A stretch of DNA of 29,768 nucleotides from Saccoglossus kowalevskii (Eukaryota > Hemichordata > Enteropneusta > Harrimaniidae), in contig NW_003141312.1 in the NCBI RefSeq assembly GCF_000003605.2, positions 197,072 through 226,839 of the forward strand. Direction: 5' to 3'. Within the stretch, counting starts at the first letter, position 1, and the number at the start of each line of letters is the position of its first letter. The notes under the pieces are model-generated. The model was given only the letters and a program-made list of their open reading frames with translations, was not told where the DNA came from and did no database searches. The position numbers were made by a program, and so were the translations under genes. This document shows, piece by piece, positions 1-29,768 of this stretch.

Positions 1-646
1 TACCCATTAATCTATGACGATATCCATAAATAATCTAAAAAAGTTGACAGTAACGAGTGATGTTTTTTTTCATGTCGTGTCTATACCAGCCTCGTGTCTA
101 AGATGTTGATTGAAATCGGTGTAGGCCTACCATGTTCGGTGTTCTTACGATCGGCAAAACATACACACACTGGCATTTTATTTCTAAAATTACGAAATCT
201 TACCTGAACAATTGACCTTAACCAGGGAAATGTCTTTTTCCACGACTCATCAAAACCAGCCTCACGCCGTTTCCGTGTTTCTACACGCTTCCGTTTCTGT
301 GCTGTGCTAGCGGTGATTGTACGTTTTAGCCGGGCGGCATCACCTTTTTTTCCTTTACATGTTTTGTCATATAGCATCTCGGTGTTTGCAACTTGAGTGA
401 CAATTTGTTCCCCATTGACAGCGTCTGTACTTCACACGTGTTTAACAATGGGACTGTTTAATTTGTCCCAGCAAGTTCAAACCGCCGTGGCGTAGACGGT
501 GATAATTTATGCAGTGCTACGTGTGAGCGGGTCAAATGGACGTAAACAATGCATCCTATTAGCATGGCGGTGAAGTTGTAAGCATGGCGGTCCGAGCCCA
601 AGCATGGCGGTGCCGCCATGCTTTGTTCTATGTGGGGAGAACACTG
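1..646 (-). mobile_element. One end of a hAT-like TIR transposon, continuing beyond the window
   Basis: On the minus strand the sequence starting at 646 reads CAGTGTTCTCCCCA, the same terminal motif as the element at 1424-2884. Just inside are three direct AGCATGGCGGT motifs (559-611) and one inverted GCCGCCATGCT. Further in is the minus-strand ORF 81-377. The other terminus lies outside the window, so no target-site duplication can be checked. The superfamily call rests on the CAGTG terminus and the ORF type, and is tentative. Confidence 0.6.
81..377 (-). pseudogene. Zinc-finger-like N-terminal fragment of a transposase-type protein
   Basis: A 98-codon minus-strand frame has a basic N-terminus (RKRVETRKRREAG), then FDESWKKTFPWL, then MPVCVCFADRKNTEHG. 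The order Trp-Lys-x-x-(F/Y)-Pro-Trp-Leu followed by a Cys-rich turn resembles the BED/TTF-like zinc-finger start of hAT-derived proteins such as ZNF862/KIAA1586 relatives. The expected CxxC pair is not clean here (C-V-C), and the frame meets a stop soon after. A degraded copy or a missing splice are both possible. It lies 269 bp inside the TIR at 646, as expected for an element-encoded protein. Confidence 0.4.
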
Positions 647-1423
647 TTAAGGTAATCTCCCATCAAATGCTTGCGTAGGTTGTAGTGAGGATCTTCCATG
701 ATTTCCCCAATTCGCGTTACTTACAATGTGACTATATGGAAATTGGGGTGTAAAACATGTTTTATTAGGAGAAAACCGACAGAATCCATCACCTCTAAAG
801 GTCAACTCAGCTGTCATTCTGGGTTCTTCAAATTTCTGTGGTCTTGTTTTTCTTATGTAATTATCATTGTTTATAATCCCCAAATAAACAATGATAACAT
901 TTTTGTTGAATTTTGACTTACATAAATTTTCCTACAACAACATAAAAGATCTCATAATATTTTGTTCACACCAGTGTCTTTCATAAGATGCGTAAATATG
1001 GTGGCCACTGAATTATGTACATGTGGAGAGTTTTCTAGTGATAACAAATGTTAAACTGTGAAAAGTACAATATGCTTTTAGATTAGATTTTCGGCCAAGG
1101 GATTTCAACTAAGCTTTGCTGACAATACAATTTAAAATACATATGAAGCCCTACAAGAATGCATAATTTACTGCTGTGAAAGACAGGAGATGAATAGAGT
1201 TTTAATCCATTATGATAAACACCACACCAACTATGATAAGGATCACTGATAACGTAGGGAGTGGAGTGTAATAGAATTAAGACAAATTTTGATTTTAAAA
1301 TTCTTTATTGAAAATTAACACAAGTTATTCCAACTCCCTGTATTCTTGTATATGTTTTGAATGGGTTGGGGAATGTTGCTAGCCCTGACAAAGTAAGAAA
1401 TGTGCTTTTGTTTGTGTCTGGTC
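647..1423. other. Non-coding flank with a 14-bp perfect hairpin
   Basis: No coding potential is supported; the short frames at 647-916 overlap on opposite strands and look random. One structure is visible: a perfect 14-bp inverted repeat, TTATCATTGTTTAT (861-874) and its complement (884-897), with a 9-base loop. Confidence 0.5.
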
Positions 1424-2884
1424 CAGTGTTCTCCCCAGGATGTCAACAGCGTGGCGGTCCCGCCACAGTGCTTCAATTTTCCGCCACACCGGTCTGACAC
1501 CGCCACGGTGATTAGCAAGACCGCCACAGTGCTTTTTTCATTGGGGATCTCGTCACGCTGGTTGTGATATTGTTATAGTATTATACTAACTTACCGACCG
1601 ACACGCGTCCTGCCAGTCGTGGATAATAATTTGTAAACAATAGACATAGTCGCACGATGTGGTAGCGACTTTAAACAATACAAGTCAATTTATTAAAATT
1701 ACCATCTCTTTGTTTGTAAGTAAATACTTTCTGACGATAGACGCAGTCTTTAGATTGAAAGCTAAGATTCTTTAAAAATCAATTCCACCCCGATGTAACA
1801 TGGGCAAAACGGAGTTCGCGATCAGTTTACGCTACTCAAGAAAAAACAATTTGTTTATTGCGTGATTGGGTAAAATACATTTCAACTGTTATCATCGTGA
1901 ATCATGTAAAAACTCTTCTTTCAAGACTTCTTTTACCTTTTAAAAATTGCTAATCACCTCTTTCGAAAACCATCATGCAGTTTTCATCTGCAATCCATAC
2001 CAAGACATCGTGCTACGACATCGCTTTACCTTCGCAATATAATTTTTATGATCACTACCATTCGGAAAACTTCGGGTTCTATCGGCATTACCATGCGGCA
2101 CTCTGATTGGTTAATGGCGTTTTTGTCCCATCGGGTCAAAGGACACATGCCGGTCAACTAATGCGTCACAACTATCATGGCGGGTCTGTGATTTTCACCG
2201 AAGTGACCAAGTGATCAAAAATAATTGCTCCCGATAAAACTAATTCAAATTTTACGTTTTTTTCATATAAAAAAAGAAGTAACATTTTTTGCATGGCATC
2301 ATGACCTAATAAGAGGAATTATTTATATAATCGGTGTATAACATCGCGAAGTAAGTTATGGCACGTCGTAACTTTGATGATTGTTTAGAAGTGTTATTTG
2401 TTCGTTCATAACTGTAAATGTAAATGTTGTAGAAGCTGATGGTCGAAATAATAACCAGCAATCCGTCAAATAACGTGGTCGATTTTTTGAAGGAGAATTT
2501 TGGTAGTAAATAAGATCATGAACGTCGTGAACATAATCCTGGCTGAAACGTTTCAAATGAGTTTCATTTAACCTTTTACAATTTGTTTGTTTCTTTTCAG
2601 TCGGCAGCACTTGCAATTCGAGAATATTTCATTTTTAAATTCAAACTCTTCTAAATTGTGAAACGTAATATTTTGACTCCAATAAAAAAAATATTTGCAC
2701 TGTGACGGAGCTCATTAATATTACAAAGTGCCCAAAATAAAGCAAATAAATATCTGCCACTTTGTTTTTGAAAATATGTTGTTCATTGTGTTGGTGTAAA
2801 TGTGCTTTGGTCAATTTCTATTATTATGTAAATGATATGCAAATTAGGTCGCCACAGTGGTTTAAATTCCTGAGGAAAACACTG
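1424..2884 (+). mobile_element. Non-autonomous hAT-like TIR element with 6-bp TSD CTGGTC
   Basis: The left end CAGTGTTCTCCCCAGGA at 1424 is mirrored at 2884, whose reverse complement reads CAGTGTTTTCCTCAGGA. The flanking hexamer CTGGTC is present on both sides (1418-1423 and 2885-2890). Both ends have subterminal GCCAC/GTGGCG motifs. The 1,461-bp interior has no convincing transposase frame. The duplication is 6 bp, shorter than the 8 bp usual for hAT, so the superfamily is left open. Confidence 0.75.
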
Positions 2885-3007
2885 CTGGTCTAATGTGCAT
2901 CTGCACTGTAATTATGTATGACTATGTAAATGAGCAGTCTCTGTAAAACACTTTGAGTAATTGACTGGGAGGCATTTGGTAAGCAGTCTTCTCAGATTTG
3001 TGTTTTT

Positions 3008-4168
3008 TAGCTCCGCTGTCGACTTTGTCGAGCGGAGCTTATCATATGAGTGATTGTCCGTCGTCGTCCGTGTCAATGTTTTACTTTTTCGACTTCTTCT
3101 TGAAAACTACAAGCCTGAATGCTTTGATACTTCGTGTGTATGTACCTTGGGTAGACCTCTCTCAGATTTGTTCATTTGATGATATCTTCAATTCTCTAAT
3201 TTTGGTGAATATTTTTGTCATTTTTGGTAAAAAGTGATATTTTCAACTTCTTGTTAAAAACCGCAAGTCCAATTGCTTTGATATTATATATATTGGTACT
3301 ATACATGTAGACCTCTCTCACATTTGTTCATTTTGTAATGATATCTTCAATTCTCTCATTTTGGTGAATATTTTTGTCATTTGTGGTAAAAAATGATATT
3401 TTCGACTTCTTGTTAAAAACCAAAAGTCCAATTGCTTTGATATTACATATATAGGTACTACATGTGTATCTCTCTCAGATTTGTTCATTTTGTGATGATG
3501 TCTTCAATTCTCTAATTTTGGTGAATATTTTTGTAATTTTTGGTAAAAAGTGATATTTTTGACTTCTTGTTAAAAACCAATAGTTCAATTGCTTTGATAT
3601 TACGTATATAGATACTACATGTAGACTTTTCTCAGATTTGTTCATTTCGTGATGATATCTTCGATTCTTTAATTTTGGTGAATATTTTTGTCATTTTTGG
3701 TAAAAAGTAATATTTTCGACTTCTTGTTAAAAACTGTAAGTCCGATTGCTTTGATATTACATATATAGGTACTACATGTGGACCTCTCTCAGATTTGTTC
3801 ATTTCGTGATGATATCTTCGATTCTTTAATTTTGGTGAATATTTTTGTCATTTTTGGTAAAAAGTAATATTTTCGACTTCTTGTTAAAAACTGTAAGTCC
3901 GATTGCTTTGATATTACATATATAGGTACTACATGTGGACCTCTCTCAGATTTGTTCATTTTGTGATGATATCTTCAATTCTTTAATTTTGGTGAATATT
4001 TTTGTCATTTTTTGTAGAAAATGATATTTTCGACTTCTTGTTAAAAACTGTAAGTTCGAATGCTTTGATACTATACATATTGTTCATTTTCTAATGATGT
4101 CTTCAGTTCTTTAATTGAAATGTGCATTGCTAACAGCGGAGCTATCTCAGCCGATAGGCTGTTTGTTT
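3008..4168 (+). mobile_element. Pearl/HINE-like (Helentron-associated) element with 157-bp core repeats
   Basis: The element opens with a T-run and the hairpin TAGCTCCGCT...AGCGGAGCTTA (3008-3041). A CCGTC-rich stretch follows (about 3056-3072), then about seven core units starting at 3091, 3245, 3404, 3561, 3718, 3875 and 4032; the last four intervals are exactly 157 bp. It closes with a complementary subterminal repeat AGCGGAGCTA (4135-4144) and the hairpin CAGCC-GATA-GGCTG (4148-4161), then TTTGTTTT. This matches the architecture described for pearl elements of bivalves and HINE/DINE elements. The class is inferred from structure only. Confidence 0.7.
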
Positions 4169-4186
4169 TGCTTTGTTGAAAGTTTA

Positions 4187-5065
4187 CAGCCGTTCTGAGA
4201 ATTATTCAGTCACTTTGCAATATATGTTGGAACTTAGCAAAACACTTGGGTCTTTTCCAATCTGGACTTGATGGCGCCGTTGTATTGGCACGCCCACGAT
4301 TGGAATCATTCCATTATCTTGCAAGTATGAGTAAAACGACGTTTTCAAAATGACACGCGTTGGTTATATGTTGTATATGCATTCAAAGCGTTATTTTAAA
4401 TTGTTTTAACCATCTGAGTCCACCTGACATTACAAAACAACTCCCGAGTGTTGAGTAACCCCAGATATTAATGAACTCGTCGTTGGCGGGAAGGCTCAAA
4501 GTAAAGTTTCCTAGCGGAACGCGCTGCAGTTTCGCGACAGTTTTGGGTCAAACTAAAAGTTGTGTTTACATTACTGGTGCTGTGAGTACGTCAGGGATAC
4601 ACAGACAGAAAACTTGATTATAATGGTTTGATGGATTTTGTCAAATCAAAAGTGCCTTCCTTGATCGAATCACTTTTTCAACTGCAGTTTGAAAATGTCG
4701 GAATATAACGACCGTTATTATGTCTAGTCCATTTTTGTAACAGGTACAACTGACTAAAATGAGCGAGGGGTTGACAAATTTGTGACAGATTTAAGCAACA
4801 TCCAACTTGTGATTTTCAAAATTACTGAAAATAATTCAATGATTACAACATAATTATAAAAAATAAAGAATGGTTGCTGTGAACGCACACCAGAAAATAC
4901 TTACAATTCACCAAGCCGACAACCCCTATGAAATAGTAATCCCAAACCACGCGCCCGTCACTCAAGTGGCGCCGACAAGTCTAGATTTGGGCAAAGACCA
5001 AAGTGTTTTGCAAAGTTGCAAGTCATTTTGCTAACTAACTGTCCGAATAATTCTCAGAACGGCTG
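4187..5065. mobile_element. TA-flanked MITE with long imperfect terminal inverted repeats
   Basis: CAGCCGTTCTGAGAATTATTC starts at 4187 and its complement ends at 5065. The dinucleotide TA flanks both sides (4185-4186, 5066-5067). The inverted similarity extends imperfectly for roughly 140 bp, including AGCAAAACACTTGGGTCTTT and GGCGCC on the left arm with partners near 4970-5010. At 879 bp with no transposase frame it is a non-autonomous, foldback-like element, compatible with Tc1/mariner targeting. Confidence 0.82.
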
Positions 5066-5067
5066 TA

Positions 5068-6576
5068 ATAAAATACAAATTGGAACGCTATTTTTGTTTA
5101 GCTATGTAATACATCAAAACATGAGTCTCGGAGAGAAAATGGAATTCTTTGTGTGAATCTCACTTGCATCCATGTTGATTTTAATATTTGCCAGAAAATT
5201 TTTGCTATATACTTTACTTGTGCAATATTTCAAACATCAGTGCGCTATACCACAAGGCAGTAAAAGTTTGCAAATAGACAAACCATAGACTTGGTATCGC
5301 AAGAATGAAATACTCTGAAATAATAGCTGCGTTAACACACACAGCTCCTTAGCATGGGCTAAGAGATCAAAATTGTTAGCTAGTACTAAGAAAACATGTG
5401 TAAACACTAATAGTAAGGGCTAAGAAACAGTAAATACAAGTTTTCAAAATCCGGTTTAGACCCTTAGTACAAGCTTAGCATGTTTAAATTTTACTCTTCT
5501 CGTATTCTCATAATTCTCATACAATCAGAAGCAAAACTAGTCCAAATATATTCATTGTATCTGGAAGATGAATTGACCTGATTGAGACATATCTTACTGT
5601 TCATAGTTAATGAGAAGTCTAAATTAATATTCAATTATGATGTGGTCAACAACATTCAAGTTAAGGCATTTTTATTTTAAGTATTTTTCAAGTTTTTAAC
5701 TACCCGGTACTATTTGTGTAAGAAAATAGTTATTGACTGTAAATACATTTTTTTACAAAAAAATAAAAACATTAAATAAATACTACCACCCCAGTACTTT
5801 GTTTATCACTGCTTGAATGATGTTAATGCGAGTGTTGTGTTGTGTACATTGGCGGTAATACAAAAATACAGTGCCCGGAGGCAAAATTAAAATAAATAAT
5901 GAACGAAATTTTCATGCAGCTACCTCCGCGAATTAAGCGAACATTTTTCTGTTCTACAGTATATCTCAATCATGTTCATTTTCTTTCTTTGTATAATAAT
6001 CACTTGAATATAAAATCTTGATTTAAGGAATGCCATGAAAATTCTTGAGTTATTTTTTAAAACAAATCACAAGGCAATTACAAAAAAGAGAGGGACATGC
6101 AACTCTTTGAAAGAAAAGGGAATGGGTACTGCATCCATGCAACTTGGTTGAGATTGTCACCCAAGAGATGATACATCCTTCCAATAAGTCATATATGTAC
6201 CACTTTTTGCATATAATCACTTCTATGACCTAGAATAGACGTTTACTGTACTTGCTCTACCAGAAGTGTATTTTAAATATAAAAGTGCACATAAACCAAA
6301 AATCACATTTATTTGCTCCATAGACACACCTGGGCCAACTACCTAAAGCATGCACTCCTTATAGGGGTGAAAACGATACTGTTTGATTGTAAAGTCATTC
6401 ATCATGTGGATTAAAGCAAATATCCACTAGTTAATAATTAATAGCTAGTTGGTGAGACCAAAGAGAGAATTTGGTATTAATCCAATACCCTTTTGAAACA
6501 TGGTTATGAAATCTACTTACGTTTGTGTACCTGCTTAAACTAATCTTAATAAAGTATATATATTTTCTCTGATCAG
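5068..6576 (+). other. Non-coding stretch upstream of first recognised exon
   Basis: AT-rich sequence with no frame or exon that I can match to the SMG1 N-terminus. It contains scattered CTTAG/CTAAG motifs (5345-5480) and short palindromes such as CTAGTTAATAATTAATAGCTAG near 6427. Because exon 1 starts within a codon, this is most likely intronic, but a poorly conserved 5' exon could be hidden here. Confidence 0.5.
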
Positions 6577-28978
<22,402 letters not shown>

Positions 28979-29081
28979 TAAAATTTTGTACAATAACAGG
29001 AATAACTTGATATTTGTAAACCAAATGTGAATTTTAAAAATAAAATTAATATAATTAAAATTTTTTAATTTAACTGGATAT

Positions 29082-29768
29082 TTTATTATTATTATTATTT
29101 TATTTCCATTTCTCTAAAGAAATATACCCCACTAACCTGGGGGAACAGGTTACAATGCGAAAGTTACAGGCGTGTCTTTAATCGTCTCAATAAAATAAAG
29201 TATTATATATATATATATACACATACACACATATACAACTCATCTATTGGAGAACTCACACTAACAAATTATATCTAATCTGAAAAGCTGTGTATACAAA
29301 TCTTGCAATAATTTGGATGATATCATGGTTATCCTGAGAAAAAATATATGTAAGTTTACGGATAGGCGAAAGGAACTCGAATTGTGGTTCAATGCGGTTA
29401 ATTCGATCAAAAAGCGGTTTTCGAATATGGTTATATGCTGGACAAACTACCAAAAAATGAGTTTCATCTTCAACAGCATCTATACATATTTGGCAGGTTC
29501 TATTTTCCACCGGAGTTCCATAATATCTACCAGTCTCAATGTGTAACTTATGATTAGAGCACCAGAGTTTAGTTAAAGCTTGTCTGTACAGGGGAACACG
29601 AATGATATCCAAATAATTCTCATAAAAAATATTTATTTTAAATTGGCGAAACGTTCGTAACTTATTTCTACTGTTTGGGGATCTACGAACATCGTCAAAT
29701 AAAGCATCTTTCCAACTTTTGAAATAACAATCTCTCTCTTTCTTTCCAATTAACAACGTTGTTTCATC
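29082..29768 (-). mobile_element. 3' end of a non-LTR retrotransposon (LINE), minus strand, runs off the window
   Basis: The minus-strand ORF (29256-29756) is followed by about 160 bp of 3' sequence. That ends in GAGAAATGGAAATAAAATAA and an AAT-type tail (TTATTATTATT on the + strand from 29082). This is the expected order for a 5'-truncated or window-truncated LINE inserted in antisense relative to SMG1. Confidence 0.72.
29256..29756 (-). CDS. LINE ORF2 C-terminal region with zinc-knuckle-like motif (partial)
   Basis: The open frame of 166 codons includes YRQALTKLWCSNHKLHIETG, R-x-C-Q-I-C, then VEDETHFLVVCPAY and RKPLFDRI. The arrangement CxxC, DExHFL, xxCxxY is a common C-terminal feature after the reverse transcriptase of LINE ORF2 proteins in invertebrates (zf-RVT-like). 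The reverse transcriptase and endonuclease would lie beyond the right edge. The stop at the 29256 end looks natural. The frame may run past 29756 to the window edge. Confidence 0.75.
   Translation of the reverse strand: MLIGKKERDCYFKSWKDALFDDVRRSPNSRNKLRTFRQFKINIFYENYLDIIRVPLYRQALTKLWCSNHKLHIETGRYYGTPVENRTCQICIDAVEDETHFLVVCPAYNHIRKPLFDRINRIEPQFEFLSPIRKLTYIFSQDNHDIIQIIARFVYTAFQIRYNLLV

Noticed and set aside
2998-3237. 79-codon + strand frame
   Set aside because: It overlaps the 5' hairpin and first core units of the pearl/HINE-like element; no family resemblance.

Overview
The window is AT-rich animal nuclear DNA. It carries a spliced gene with GT-AG introns, many dispersed DNA transposons and satellite DNA. 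The only host gene I can recognise is SMG1, the PI3K-related kinase of nonsense-mediated mRNA decay, on the + strand. Nineteen consecutive exons (6577 to about 28978) join in phase with no stop. They give roughly 720 residues of the N-terminal alpha-solenoid. Earlier N-terminal exons, the FAT region and the kinase domain are not seen and presumably lie outside the window. The repeat content suggests a marine invertebrate: pearl/HINE-like elements with a 157-bp core, TA-flanked MITEs and a LINE relic. The sequence alone does not let me choose between a lophotrochozoan and an invertebrate deuterostome.

Layout. 1-6576 is non-coding flank or 5' intron: one end of a TIR transposon with a minus-strand zinc-finger-like ORF (1-646), a related non-autonomous copy (1424-2884, 6-bp TSD), a pearl/HINE-like element with seven 157-bp core units (3008-4168), and a TA-flanked MITE (4187-5065). 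6577-13073 holds exons 1-7. Their introns carry a 26-bp TIR element (7904-9038), a TA-flanked element (9232-10300), a perfect 82-bp triplication and HINE-like 5' ends. 13074-23485 is one 10.4-kb intron. It contains about 4 kb of a 32-36-bp satellite, split by a 1.9-kb TIR transposon that includes a 50-N gap. After it come 157-bp core repeats, a 19-bp minisatellite and a HINE-like element nested inside another copy of the same family. 23486-28978 holds exons 8-19 at high density. 29082-29768 is the 3' end of a minus-strand LINE.

The strongest non-genic signal is a shared design in several interspersed elements. Each begins with a T-rich stretch and a 5' hairpin ending in CTTA, followed by a CCGTC-rich stretch. 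The two families whose ends I can see finish with a complementary subterminal repeat and a short 3' hairpin. The 5' stem changes between families with compensating changes on both arms (TAGCTCC/GGAGCTTA, TAGTCC/GGACTTA, TAGCCC/GGGCTTA). The many overlapping ORFs of 60-246 codons across 13.3-19.2 kb are by-products of a stop-poor satellite, not genes.
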